This document shows, in pieces, positions 8,317-16,452 of a stretch of 18,727 nt of DNA (its first letter is position 1; the number at the start of each line of letters is the position of its first letter). Location: NCBI GenBank assembly GCA_028222445.1, contig JAOISU010000014.1, positions 1 to 18,727 on the forward strand, given 5' to 3'. Position numbers and translations under genes: made by a program. This DNA is from Candidatus Pelagibacter sp. (GTDB taxonomy: Bacteria; Pseudomonadota; Alphaproteobacteria; Pelagibacterales; Pelagibacteraceae). The notes below the pieces were generated by a model. The model was not told the origin of the DNA. It made no database searches and saw nothing but the letters and a program-made list of their open reading frames with translations.

Positions 8317-8768
8317 TGTCTGATATTAAACTGAATAAAAAAGAAATCATTGATTTACTACCTCATAGAGAACCAATGCTTTTAATTAATGAGTTAACTA
8401 ATATCAAAAAATTGTTTTCAGCTACTGCAATCGTAAATGTTAGAAAAGATAGTTTTTTTGTTCAAGGTCACTTTCCTGGCAATCCAGTTATGCCTGGCGT
8501 TTTGATTGTCGAAGCTTTTGGTCAGGCTGCAGCAGCTCTAACCGCTCATGGCATAGATAAAGAGACTTACGAAAATAAGCTTGTTTTTCTAATGGGTATT
8601 GAAAAAGCAAGATTTAGAAACCCAGTTATACCTGATTGCAAACTAGAACTGAATATTGAAGCAATAAGATCGCATGGCAGAGTTTGGAAATATAAAGGCG
8701 AAGCTTTTGTAGAAGGAAAAAAAATGGCTGATGCTATATGGTCTGCAACAATTGTAGATAGAAAATAA
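8316..8768 (+). CDS. fabZ: 3-hydroxyacyl-ACP dehydratase FabZ
   Basis: FabZ removes water from beta-hydroxyacyl-ACP during fatty acid elongation and so competes with LpxA and LpxD for hydroxyacyl-ACP. The 150-residue hot-dog-fold protein contains LLPHREPMLLI (residues ~14-24) and the active-site block HFPGNPVMPGVLIVEAFGQ, with catalytic His52 and Glu66. Later blocks KARFRNPVIPDCKL and KMADAIWSATIV also match the family. It overlaps ompH by one base. In many alphaproteobacteria fabZ lies between lpxD and lpxA; here it comes before lpxD. A 55-base gap follows, the largest inside the + strand envelope run. Confidence 0.96.
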   Translation: MSDIKLNKKEIIDLLPHREPMLLINELTNIKKLFSATAIVNVRKDSFFVQGHFPGNPVMPGVLIVEAFGQAAAALTAHGIDKETYENKLVFLMGIEKARFRNPVIPDCKLELNIEAIRSHGRVWKYKGEAFVEGKKMADAIWSATIVDRK

Positions 8769-8806
8769 TCAGTAATAATTCTTGATAAGTAAATTTCAAT
8801 AATTTT

Positions 8807-8822
8807 GTTAAAAACTTTTAAC
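8807..8822 (+). repeat. small inverted repeat in front of lpxD
   Basis: GTTAAAA (8807-8813) and TTTTAAC (8816-8822) are inverted copies that end two bases before the lpxD ATG. As a hairpin, six pairs with a four-base loop would cover the place where a ribosome-binding site would be, and no Shine-Dalgarno sequence is visible there. The arms are almost all A/T, so it is weak and could be chance. Confidence 0.3.
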
Positions 8823-8823
8823 A

Positions 8824-9804
8824 ATGATTAATCCTTTTTTTAAAAACCAAGGTCCATTTAAAATTGAAGATATATTACACTCTTCTAATACAGGTAATAA
8901 GAATAATTATACAGGATCTAAAATTATTGATATTAAAGATCTTGTTACAGCAACAAATAATGATATTACTTTTTTTCATTCCAAAAAATATGAAAGTATA
9001 GCTTCTATTACTAAAGCAGCTTATTGTGTGACTACTAAACAATTAACAAATATCTTACCAAATAATTGTAAACCTATTGTTGTTGAAAATGTTTTGATTT
9101 CTACGGCAATGATTACTAAACTTTTCTATCCAGATGCCATTACAGATGACTTTGATCCATTAACATCGAATATTGAAAAGACATCTTTTTATAAAAAATT
9201 TAGACATGGCACCAATATATTGATAGGTAAAAATGTAAAAATTGGAAAAAATTGTTCAATAGGACACAATTCAATAATTGAAAGTAATGTTGTAATTGGA
9301 GATAATTGTTCAATAGGATCTAATGTTATAATTAGAAATACTCTAATAAAAAATAATGTTTCAATTTTAGATAGTTGCGTAATAGGAAAGAAAGGTTTTG
9401 GATTTTTCCCTAACAATGGTGGAAATATCCGCTATCCTCATATTGGCATCGTTATAATTGAAGATAATTGTGAAATTGGTTGTGGCTCAACAATTGATAG
9501 GGGCTCTTTATCGAATACAGTAATTGGAAAAAATACTTTTATAGATAACCAAGTTCATATAGCTCACAATAATAAAATTGGAGAAAATTGTATTATTGCA
9601 GGACAGGTTGGTTTTGCTGGAAGTTCAAAATTAGGTAATAATGTTATGATTGGTGGACAAGCAGGAATATCTGGACATCTTAAAGTTGGAAACAATGTTC
9701 AAATAGGTGGCGGTTCAGGAGTTATTAAAAATATTGCTGATAATGCTAAAGTTATGGGTTATCCAGCTAAAGATTTAAAAAAATTTATTAAGGAAAATAA
9801 ATGA
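8824..9804 (+). CDS. lpxD: UDP-3-O-(3-hydroxyacyl)glucosamine N-acyltransferase
   Basis: LpxD adds the second hydroxyacyl chain, N-linked, to UDP-acyl-GlcN in lipid A synthesis. The 326 residues comprise an N-terminal uridine-binding domain (about 1-120, with ITFFHSKKY near 48-56) and a left-handed beta helix built from hexapeptide repeats such as IGKNVK, IGKNCS and IGDNCS. The catalytic His is in HIAHN (His248), matching the position of E. coli His239. Blocks GCGSTIDRG and IAGQVGFAGSS are typical of LpxD and separate it from LpxA. The C-terminus ends with the short helix AKDLKKFIKENK. It lies 55 bases after fabZ and overlaps lpxA by four bases (ATGA). Confidence 0.95.
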   Translation: MINPFFKNQGPFKIEDILHSSNTGNKNNYTGSKIIDIKDLVTATNNDITFFHSKKYESIASITKAAYCVTTKQLTNILPNNCKPIVVENVLISTAMITKLFYPDAITDDFDPLTSNIEKTSFYKKFRHGTNILIGKNVKIGKNCSIGHNSIIESNVVIGDNCSIGSNVIIRNTLIKNNVSILDSCVIGKKGFGFFPNNGGNIRYPHIGIVIIEDNCEIGCGSTIDRGSLSNTVIGKNTFIDNQVHIAHNNKIGENCIIAGQVGFAGSSKLGNNVMIGGQAGISGHLKVGNNVQIGGGSGVIKNIADNAKVMGYPAKDLKKFIKENK

Positions 9805-10577
9805 TAAATAAAACTGCAATAATTGATCCTAAAGCAAAAATAGCTTCAAATGTTGAGATTGGTCCATATTGTGTAATTGGTCCAAATGTAGAAATTGGTG
9901 AAAATACTATCATTCATTCTCATGTAAATATTTCTGCAAGTGCTAAAATTGGAAAGGGAAATAAGATTTATCCTTTTGTTTCAATTAATGATCCACAGGA
10001 CTTGAAATATAATGGTGAACCTACCAATTTAATAATTGGTGATAATAACAAAATTAGAGAGTATGTAACAATAAATCCTGGTACAGTTAGTGGCGGGGGT
10101 AAAACAGTTATTGGAAATAATTGTCTATTTATGATTTCATCACATATCGCTCATGACTGTCATGTTGGTAATAATGTAATAATTGCAAATAATGTACCTT
10201 TAGGTGGTCATGCAATTATTGAGGACAATGTTGTTATTGGTGGCAATTCTGCTGTTCAACAATTCACTAGGATTGGAAAAATGGCAATGATTGGTGGAAT
10301 GACTGGTGTATTACATGACGTAATACCTTATGGATTGTCTACTGGAAATAGAAATTCATTGCAAGGATTGAACTTAATAGGGCTGAGAAGAGCCAAGTAT
10401 GAAAATAAGGATATCTTAGGCTTAAGTGATGCTTATAAAGAAATTTTTGCTACGAAAAATATTAATGAAAATATAAGTAAATTGAATGGCTCTTTTCAAG
10501 AAAATCCGTTAGTCAAAGATGTAATTAAATTTATAACAAAAGATAAAAAAAGATCTATTTGCACACCATTTTCATAA
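9801..10577 (+). CDS. lpxA: acyl-ACP--UDP-N-acetylglucosamine O-acyltransferase
   Basis: LpxA starts lipid A synthesis by moving a 3-hydroxyacyl group from ACP to UDP-GlcNAc. The 258-residue protein has the hexapeptide-repeat beta helix over about residues 1-180 and a helical C-terminal domain. The catalytic base is His118 in HIAHDC (E. coli His125), and His137 in GGHA matches E. coli His144. The chain-length position, E. coli Gly173, is Gly166 here (IGGMTG), which in known enzymes allows long acyl chains of about C14; that is an inference. E. coli His160 is replaced by Gln153 (AVQQF). GNRNSLQGLN and GLRRAKY are standard C-terminal blocks. It overlaps lpxD by four bases and is one base from lpxI. 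Confidence 0.96.
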   Translation: MINKTAIIDPKAKIASNVEIGPYCVIGPNVEIGENTIIHSHVNISASAKIGKGNKIYPFVSINDPQDLKYNGEPTNLIIGDNNKIREYVTINPGTVSGGGKTVIGNNCLFMISSHIAHDCHVGNNVIIANNVPLGGHAIIEDNVVIGGNSAVQQFTRIGKMAMIGGMTGVLHDVIPYGLSTGNRNSLQGLNLIGLRRAKYENKDILGLSDAYKEIFATKNINENISKLNGSFQENPLVKDVIKFITKDKKRSICTPFS

Positions 10578-10578
10578 G

Positions 10579-11373
10579 ATGATAGGATTAATTTTTGGTG
10601 ATACTGATTTTCCAAAGGAAATTCTAAAAACAATTAAAAAAAATAAAATAAGATATTTGATAATTGATCTATCAAAATCAAAGAAATTTAAAAAAGATAA
10701 AAAATCTTTTGCTGTATCCCTGGGTCAATTTGGTAAAATTATAAATATTCTTAGGGAAAATAACTGTAAAAAAGTCTTATTTGCTGGAAAAGTAAATAAA
10801 CCAAACTTTTCTAAATTGAAATTAGATTTAAAAGGAATTTATTATATCCCTAGAATAATCAAAGCTTCAAAGCTTGGAGATGCAGCTATACTTAAAGAAA
10901 TTATTAAGATAATGGCTCAAAACAAGATAAAAACAGAAAATTCACTTAAATTTAATCCAGAATTATCTTTAACAAAAGGTAATTATTCAAAGATAAAACC
11001 AAACAAACAAGATCAATTAGATATTAAAAAAGCGATTAAAACATTAAATAATTTAAGACAATATAATTTTAGCCAAGCTGTTGTAGTTAGAAACAAAAAA
11101 GTGATTTCTATAGAAGGAAAAGGTGGGACTAAAAAAATGCTTGAAAAAAGCAAAAGTAAAATATTTAGAAATCACGGAGTATTAGTTAAGTTTCCCAAAA
11201 AAAAACAAGACTTGAGAGTAGATCTGCCGACGATAGGATTAAAAACTATCAAACAATGTAAGACAGCTGGATTAAAGGGTATTGTTATAAAAAACAAAAA
11301 ACATGTTTTTTTAGATAAAATCAAATGCATAAAATTTGCAAATAGAAATAAGATGTTTATCTCGGTAAAATGA
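10579..11373 (+). CDS. lpxI: UDP-2,3-diacylglucosamine pyrophosphatase LpxI (former DUF1009)
   Basis: LpxI hydrolyses UDP-2,3-diacylglucosamine to lipid X and UMP, the step done by LpxH in E. coli and by LpxI in most alphaproteobacteria. The 264 residues show the two-domain plan. The N-terminal part begins LIFGDTDFPKEI and includes VLFAGKVNKPNF. The C-terminal domain holds GDAAILKEI (~96-104), VISIEGKGGTKKML, GVLVKFPKKKQDLRVDLPTIG (written here as the GVLVKF block and the RVDLPTIG block) and AGLKGIVIKN. The RVDLPTIG block is the most conserved part of the family. Its place between lpxA and lpxB, one base after lpxA and overlapping lpxB by four bases, supports the role. Confidence 0.93.
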   Translation: MIGLIFGDTDFPKEILKTIKKNKIRYLIIDLSKSKKFKKDKKSFAVSLGQFGKIINILRENNCKKVLFAGKVNKPNFSKLKLDLKGIYYIPRIIKASKLGDAAILKEIIKIMAQNKIKTENSLKFNPELSLTKGNYSKIKPNKQDQLDIKKAIKTLNNLRQYNFSQAVVVRNKKVISIEGKGGTKKMLEKSKSKIFRNHGVLVKFPKKKQDLRVDLPTIGLKTIKQCKTAGLKGIVIKNKKHVFLDKIKCIKFANRNKMFISVK

Positions 11374-12506
11374 AAAAAATCTTTATATTAACTGGTGAAC
11401 CTTCTGGAGATAAACTTGCTTCTAAAGTGATATCCAAAGTCCAAAAAAATAATCCTAATATTGAATATGCTTGTGTTGGCGGAACACATTTAAATGCGTT
11501 AGGGATAAAATCTATTTTTAACCTAAAGGAAATTACCCATATCGGCTTTACAAGTGTTTTATTAAATATTTTTAAAATAAAGAATAAAATAAATAAAACT
11601 GTAGAAGAGATAATAAGATTTAATCCAGATATTTTGTTTAGTGTAGATAGTCCTGATTTTACATTAAGAGTTGCAGAAAAAGTTAAAAAATTAAATAATG
11701 ATATAAAAACTATTCATTATGTAGCACCACAAGTATGGGTATGGCGAGAGGGCAGAGTAAAAAAATTTAAAAAATTTTTAGATCATATTTTATTATTATT
11801 TGATTTTGAAAAAAAATACTTTGATAAAGAAAATATTCCAAATACTTTTGTCGGTCATCCGTTGCTAGAAGAAGAGTCAAAAAACAAAATAGATCTAACT
11901 AACATTATATCCAATGATAAAAAAATTATTTCTCTTTTTTCTGGAAGTAGATCATCTGAAGTGAATTTACTTTTGCCTATCTTGATAGATTTTATTAATA
12001 TGATGAATAAAAAATTTAATAATTTTACTTTTATTTTTCATACCACCGAAGATAATAAAAATTTAATTAGTGAAAAAATTCATAATATAAATTTAAAAAA
12101 TGTTGAAGTTATTTCTGACGAAAATATTAAAAAACAAATTTTAAATAAATCTATTTTTGCAGTTTCTAAATCTGGAACTGTTTCTCTTGAAATTTGTAAT
12201 GCAAGAGTTCCTTCTATAATTATTTATAAAATGAATTTTTTGAATTTTTTAATTGTTAAAATGTTGGTAAAAATAAAATTTGCTAATATCATTAATATTA
12301 TTAACAACAAAGAGATAATTCCTGAATTAATACAAAAAGAATGTAATGCTAAAGAGATTTACAACTCTGTTGTTTATTTTTTAAAAAATCCAGAATTAAT
12401 GAAAAAACAAATCAATGAGTGCGATAAAACTTTAACTAAAATTAGATCAAAAACCTCATCTTCTGATGAAGCTTCTTCTGTATTAACTAAGTTTCTTATT
12501 AGTTAA
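11370..12506 (+). CDS. lpxB: lipid-A-disaccharide synthase
   Basis: LpxB, a GT19 family enzyme at the inner face of the inner membrane, joins lipid X and UDP-2,3-diacylglucosamine to give the lipid A disaccharide. The 378-residue protein opens with ILTGEPSGDKLA (GEPSGD at 9-14). It carries SVDSPDFTLRVA, HYVAPQVWVWREGR, NTFVGHPLLEE, the nucleotide-sugar-site motif FSGSRSSEV, and AVSKSGTVSLEI followed by a hydrophobic stretch. All are family blocks in the expected order. It is the last gene of the + strand run. Its final eight codons overlap the 3' end of gltX on the opposite strand by 24 bases, and no terminator is visible after it. Confidence 0.95.
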   Translation: MKKIFILTGEPSGDKLASKVISKVQKNNPNIEYACVGGTHLNALGIKSIFNLKEITHIGFTSVLLNIFKIKNKINKTVEEIIRFNPDILFSVDSPDFTLRVAEKVKKLNNDIKTIHYVAPQVWVWREGRVKKFKKFLDHILLLFDFEKKYFDKENIPNTFVGHPLLEEESKNKIDLTNIISNDKKIISLFSGSRSSEVNLLLPILIDFINMMNKKFNNFTFIFHTTEDNKNLISEKIHNINLKNVEVISDENIKKQILNKSIFAVSKSGTVSLEICNARVPSIIIYKMNFLNFLIVKMLVKIKFANIINIINNKEIIPELIQKECNAKEIYNSVVYFLKNPELMKKQINECDKTLTKIRSKTSSSDEASSVLTKFLIS

Positions 12507-13883
12507 TCTTTTTATGACTTCTTCTTTTCCAAGTGAAATAATTATATCATATATGCTAGGTCCAAATTTTGAACCTGTTAAAGCTATTCTTAAAGGCTGA
12601 CCAACTCCTTTAAAATTTGTATTATTTGATTTAATTAGTTCATTTACTATTGGCTCTAACGTTTCTTTGGTAAGTCTATCAATGGTAGCAAATTGAGCAC
12701 TGAAAGCAGAAATAATTTTTTTAGCTTTATCATCAATAATCTTAATGTCATCTTGATTAAAATTTACTTCATCTACAATAATATATTGACCATTATTAAA
12801 TATATCTTCTAATGTTTTTGCTTTATTTTTTAAAAAAGTTAGAGATTTTTTAATCTTATCTTTTTTATCTGACTTAATTTCACTCTTATATAATTTGCAG
12901 TATTCTGTTAGCTGATTAAATAAATCATTTTCATCAATATTTTTAATATAATGCTCGTTCATTGATAAAATTCTACTCATATCAAGTTTAGATGGTGATT
13001 TTCCTATACCTTCTAAGTTAAAGTACTTTATACTCTCATCTAGAGTAAATATTTCTTTATCCTCAAAAGACCAACCCAATCTCAGTAAATAATTCCTTAA
13101 TGCATCTGGCATTATCCCTATTTTGGAATAATCATCTAAAGTTGATGCATTATCTCTTTTTGATAATTTTTTACCTTCTATTGTATGAATAAGAGGTATA
13201 TGTGCAAATTGAGGAACTTCCCATTTCATTGCTAAGTAAATTTGCATTTGTTTGAATGTATTAATCTTATGATCATCGCCTCTAATGATATGGGTCATAT
13301 TCATTTGATGATCATCAACGGTTGCAGATAAATTATACGTTGGCGTTCCATCATTCCTTAAAATTATAAAATCTTCAATTGTATTATTGTCAATTTCTAC
13401 ATCACCTTGAACTAAATCTTTTAGTACAGTAGATCCTTCAATTTTACTTTTAAATCTTATGACTGGTTTTATTTCTTTAGGCGTATCTGTTTCTGATAGA
13501 TCTCTACATTTTCTATTATAGATATAAGGAAGCTTTTTTTGTCTAGCTCTTTTTTTTTGTTCTTCAATCTCTTCACTTGAACAGTAGCATTTATATGCAT
13601 TGCCACTTTTAAGCAGATCATTAACAACTTTTATATGATCATCAATTTTAGTTGATTGTATATATTCTTCACCATCGTGCTCTATACCAATCCATTTTAA
13701 AGATTTGATAATTTGAACTTTATGTTCATCTCTAGATCTTTCTTTATCAGTATCTTCAATTCTAAGATGAAATTTTCCCTTTTGGCTTTTAGAAAATAAC
13801 CAATTAAATAAAGCTGTTCTTACTCCACCAATATGAAGAGGTCCAGTAGGTGAGGGAGCAAATCTTGTTGCTACTTTTGACAT
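12483..13883 (-). CDS. gltX: glutamyl-tRNA synthetase
   Basis: A class I synthetase that charges tRNA-Glu, and in organisms with GatCAB often tRNA-Gln too. The 466 residues match the bacterial family. The HIGH-type motif is HIGG at residues 17-20 in RFAPSPTGPLHIGG, and the KMSKS loop is KLSKR at 239-243. A zinc-site pattern, Cys99-x-Cys101 with Tyr122 and Cys126, corresponds to that of E. coli GluRS. DDHQMNMTHIIRGDDH is the usual acceptor-binding block. Many alphaproteobacteria carry two GluRS genes; whether this is the only one cannot be seen here. It follows lexA by 22 bases with little Shine-Dalgarno match, so the two are probably co-transcribed. Its 3' end overlaps lpxB tail to tail. Confidence 0.96.
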   Translation of the reverse strand: MSKVATRFAPSPTGPLHIGGVRTALFNWLFSKSQKGKFHLRIEDTDKERSRDEHKVQIIKSLKWIGIEHDGEEYIQSTKIDDHIKVVNDLLKSGNAYKCYCSSEEIEEQKKRARQKKLPYIYNRKCRDLSETDTPKEIKPVIRFKSKIEGSTVLKDLVQGDVEIDNNTIEDFIILRNDGTPTYNLSATVDDHQMNMTHIIRGDDHKINTFKQMQIYLAMKWEVPQFAHIPLIHTIEGKKLSKRDNASTLDDYSKIGIMPDALRNYLLRLGWSFEDKEIFTLDESIKYFNLEGIGKSPSKLDMSRILSMNEHYIKNIDENDLFNQLTEYCKLYKSEIKSDKKDKIKKSLTFLKNKAKTLEDIFNNGQYIIVDEVNFNQDDIKIIDDKAKKIISAFSAQFATIDRLTKETLEPIVNELIKSNNTNFKGVGQPLRIALTGSKFGPSIYDIIISLGKEEVIKRLTNKKLS

Positions 13884-13905
13884 TAGGGATTTTTAAACTA
13901 TTTTA

Positions 13906-14583
13906 TTAGAAGTTTCTATATAAAGATACTAAAACACCCTGAACTTTTACTCTATCTGGGCCAAATATTTTGGTTTCATAATTTCTATTTGCACTCTCAA
14001 GTGCTACAGTTTTACCTTTTCTTCTAATTCTTTTAAGCATTGCCTCATGCTCATCTATTAAAGCTACAACAATTTTTCCATTATCAGCTGTATCAGTTCT
14101 TTTTATTATTACTGTGTCTCCTTCATTGATACCTGCTTCGATCATAGAGTCTCCTTGAACTTTAAGTCCAAAATATTGGCCATTTTTTTCTAAATTACTT
14201 GGAAGTGGTATTCTAGCAACCTCATTTTGAATTGCTTCTACTGGAGTTCCAGCAGCAATCTTACCTAGAACAGGTATTTCAATTTCATCTCCATTACTTA
14301 TATCATTGTCTAATCCACCCTTAATAACACTAGGTGAAAAACTATTGTAAATATCATTTGCCGAAGCTGTCTCAGGTAGCTTTATAACCTCTAGAGCTCT
14401 TGCTTTGTGAGCTAACCTTCTAATAAAACCTCTTTCCTCTAAAGCACTTATTAATCTATGAATTCCTGACTTTGATTTTAAATTTAAAGAATCTTTCATC
14501 TCCTCGTATGAAGGTGATACGCCCGAAGCTCTCAACTTTTTGTTGATAAATAAAAGCAAGTTTTTTTGTTTTTTTGTAAGCAT
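13906..14583 (-). CDS. lexA: SOS response repressor LexA
   Basis: LexA represses DNA-damage genes and cleaves itself when RecA filaments form. The 225-residue protein has an N-terminal winged helix (about 1-65, with [13 protein letters not shown] and LEERGFIRR). A linker of ~40 residues leads to the S24 peptidase domain. The self-cleavage site is Ala111-Gly112 in GKIAAGTP; the catalytic Ser146 is in QGDSM and Lys184 in AMLKR. All parts for self-cleavage are present. It is longer than E. coli LexA (202), the extra length being in the linker, as in other alphaproteobacteria. A LexA operator lies just upstream, so it represses itself. The ATG has no clear Shine-Dalgarno sequence. gltX follows 22 bases downstream and may share its transcript. 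Confidence 0.96.
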   Translation of the reverse strand: MLTKKQKNLLLFINKKLRASGVSPSYEEMKDSLNLKSKSGIHRLISALEERGFIRRLAHKARALEVIKLPETASANDIYNSFSPSVIKGGLDNDISNGDEIEIPVLGKIAAGTPVEAIQNEVARIPLPSNLEKNGQYFGLKVQGDSMIEAGINEGDTVIIKRTDTADNGKIVVALIDEHEAMLKRIRRKGKTVALESANRNYETKIFGPDRVKVQGVLVSLYRNF

Positions 14584-14607
14584 AAGAACAAATATCGTAC
14601 AAACAAT

Positions 14608-14622
14608 GTTCTATAAAAGTTC
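14608..14622 (-). promoter_or_regulatory. LexA operator (SOS box) of lexA
   Basis: The sequence GTTC-TATAAAA-GTTC on the + strand, read as GAAC-N7-GAAC on the gene's strand, is an exact match to the direct-repeat SOS box of alphaproteobacteria (GTTC-N7-GTTC). It ends 24 bases before the lexA ATG and overlaps a good -10 (TATAGA, 14615-14610 on the - strand), so LexA bound here should block RNA polymerase. Autoregulation of lexA through such a box is established in Rhodobacter and Caulobacter relatives. Confidence 0.88.
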
Positions 14623-14636
14623 TTATTAATTAACAA
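14610..14636 (-). promoter_or_regulatory. lexA promoter
   Basis: On the - strand, TATAGA (14615-14610) is a fair -10 and TTGTTA (14636-14631) a possible -35, with a short 15-base spacer; a -35 shifted one or two bases upstream would give 16-17 but matches less well. The start site would fall near 14603, leaving a leader of about 20 bases. The overlap with the LexA operator is the main support. Confidence 0.5.
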
Positions 14637-14648
14637 TAGCTTAATAAG
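14622..14648. repeat. inverted repeat between trpC and lexA
   Basis: CTTATTAA (14622-14629) and TTAATAAG (14641-14648) are perfect inverted 8-base arms around an 11-base loop. It lies 16 bases downstream of the trpC stop and covers the possible lexA -35. It could be a weak end point for the trp transcript, since a short TTTT follows on the - strand, or simply chance in AT-rich DNA. The stem has a single G-C pair, so it is not a good intrinsic terminator. Confidence 0.3.
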
Positions 14649-14663
14649 TAAGTAAAATAAGGG

Positions 14664-15464
14664 TTAATTTGACTTTAAAACTGAAAATATAGAATTTTCT
14701 GACAAATTTTTTAAAAGTGATTCTCCAATTAAAAAAGTTTTAATAGAGGTTTTATTTTTCAAATCTAAAAGTTCATCTTTTGTTTTAATTCCACTTTCAG
14801 AAATTAAAGGTCCTTGGTGTTTAGCAAGTACATTATGAATATCGTAGGTTGTATTAATATCAGTCTTTAGCGTTTTTAAGTTTCTATTATTAATTCCAAT
14901 TAAAGCATTTTTAAAATTCAAAGATTTTTCTGCTTCTTCTACAGTGTGCACTTCAACAATAACTGACATATTATATTTTAATGCTTCTTCATATAATTCA
15001 TGAGCCAAATCATCTGATACACCCGCAAGAATAATTAAAATTGCATCAGCCCCATAACTTTTAGCCAATGGTATTTGAAATTTATCAATAAAAAAATCTT
15101 TACATAAAATTGGTAAATTAAATTGTTGTTTAATTTTAGTAATATGAATTAAATTTCCTAAAAAAAAATCTTCTTCTGTAAGAACTGATAAGCAAGTTAC
15201 TTTATTTTCATAATAAATTTTTGCAATTTCAACTGGATTGTAATCATTTATAATTACACCTGCAGATGGGCTGGCTTTCTTAATTTCAGCTATTATTGAA
15301 ATTTTGTCATGTATTATATTATTTTCAATTTTTTCTTTAAAATTAATATAAGAGCTATTTTTATCTATAATTTCATTTAAAGAATCTAAGCTAGTTGATT
15401 TTTTTAATAAATCTATTCTTTCTATTTTTTTTGTAATTATATTATTTAATATATTTTCAGACAT
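14664..15464 (-). CDS. trpC: indole-3-glycerol phosphate synthase
   Basis: TrpC closes the indole ring from carboxyphenylamino-deoxyribulose phosphate in tryptophan synthesis. The 266-residue TIM barrel carries the family signature IIAEIKKASPSAG (Glu60, Lys62), the catalytic lysine in CKDFF (Lys122), VIVEVHTVEEA, IGINNRNLKTL and LISESGI, all in order. It is a stand-alone TrpC with no fused TrpF, whose gene is not in the window. The start overlaps the trpD stop by eight bases, so it is translationally coupled. It is the last of the four trp genes here; an 80-base gap then precedes lexA. moaC and moeA, which follow trpC in several alphaproteobacteria, are absent. Confidence 0.96.
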   Translation of the reverse strand: MSENILNNIITKKIERIDLLKKSTSLDSLNEIIDKNSSYINFKEKIENNIIHDKISIIAEIKKASPSAGVIINDYNPVEIAKIYYENKVTCLSVLTEEDFFLGNLIHITKIKQQFNLPILCKDFFIDKFQIPLAKSYGADAILIILAGVSDDLAHELYEEALKYNMSVIVEVHTVEEAEKSLNFKNALIGINNRNLKTLKTDINTTYDIHNVLAKHQGPLISESGIKTKDELLDLKNKTSIKTFLIGESLLKNLSENSIFSVLKSN

Positions 15465-16449
15465 TTCGAATTTTTTCTAAATGAGAGTAGGGTTTGCCAG
15501 ATAAAATAAATTCTCTTGAAAAATTATAAGCATCTAAGAAGTTTGTAAATTTTTCACTAACTATTAATCCAGCAGCTGCATTTAAACAAACAGCTTTTGA
15601 AAAATCATTATCTTCACCTTTAAAAATTTCAATCATTTTATTAGCATTAAAATTAGCATCATCACCAATTAAATTATCGAATTTATCTGCATTAACATTA
15701 AGAGACTTTGGATCAATTGTAATTTCAGATATCTCCCCATTTTTTAATTGAATTACATTTGTATTTGCATAAGGGGATATCTCATCCAAACCATCTTCAC
15801 TGTTTACAATCCATGCAAATTTAATATTCAAATTTCGAAGTCCTTCTGCAAATATCTTTAGTAATTTTTTATCAAAAACACCAACAACTTGTCTATCAAC
15901 TAAAGCTGGGTTGCTTAATGGACCGATCATATTAAAAATAGTTCTTTTGCCAATTTTCTTTCTAACAGGACCAACAAATCTCATTGCACTGTGATAATTG
16001 GGAGCAAACATAAAACCAAAGTTATTATTATTGATCTCTTTTTCTATATCATTTGGCTCAAGATCTATTTTAATTTTAAGAGCCTCTAAAACATCCCCAG
16101 AACCACATTTTGATGATACGGCTTTATTGCCGTGTTTAGCTACTTTTGTACCCATACTAGCCAACAGTAAAGCAGAAGCAGTTGAAATATTTAGAGTATT
16201 CATGCCGTCTCCACCAGTTCCACAGGTATCAACACAATCGGCAACGTTTACTCTTTTTGATTTTTCTCTAAGGACATAAACACCTCCTGCTATTTCATTT
16301 GAAACTTCACCTTTTTCAGAGAGCAGGGTTAAAAAGTTATAAATCTCTTCTTCATTAGCTTTTCCAGTCATTAATAATTCAAAAGCAGATTTACTTTCTG
16401 CAAAAGTTAAATCTTGTTTTTTTCTTAATTTCTCTAGAATTTGTTTCAT
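15457..16449 (-). CDS. trpD: anthranilate phosphoribosyltransferase
   Basis: TrpD attaches phosphoribose from PRPP to anthranilate. The 330 residues match the free-standing bacterial form, without a fused glutaminase. The PRPP-binding glycine loop CGTGGDG is at 76-82, followed by NISTA (87-91) and KHGNKAVSS (105-113), and the later block RTIFNMIGPLSNPA; these are the diagnostic motifs. The N-terminal helices contain MTGKANEEEI near residues 27-36, close to the usual M-x-G-x-A form. It overlaps trpC by eight bases, and trpG ends three bases upstream of its ATG, so the operon is tight. Confidence 0.97.
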   Translation of the reverse strand: MKQILEKLRKKQDLTFAESKSAFELLMTGKANEEEIYNFLTLLSEKGEVSNEIAGGVYVLREKSKRVNVADCVDTCGTGGDGMNTLNISTASALLLASMGTKVAKHGNKAVSSKCGSGDVLEALKIKIDLEPNDIEKEINNNNFGFMFAPNYHSAMRFVGPVRKKIGKRTIFNMIGPLSNPALVDRQVVGVFDKKLLKIFAEGLRNLNIKFAWIVNSEDGLDEISPYANTNVIQLKNGEISEITIDPKSLNVNADKFDNLIGDDANFNANKMIEIFKGEDNDFSKAVCLNAAAGLIVSEKFTNFLDAYNFSREFILSGKPYSHLEKIRNV

Positions 16450-16452
16450 AGA

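Noticed and set aside
9200..10250. Repeated short motifs across lpxD and lpxA resembling a tandem repeat
   Set aside because: They are hexapeptide-repeat codons of the left-handed beta helix common to both enzymes, not a DNA repeat or a recent duplication.
15998..16279. 93-codon + strand frame opposite trpD
   Set aside because: Antisense shadow of a well-conserved gene, with no start signal or recognisable motif; the same holds for those at 427-693, 1596-1871, 2754-2966, 6443-6628, 8567-8824, 9189-9416 and 17320-17628.
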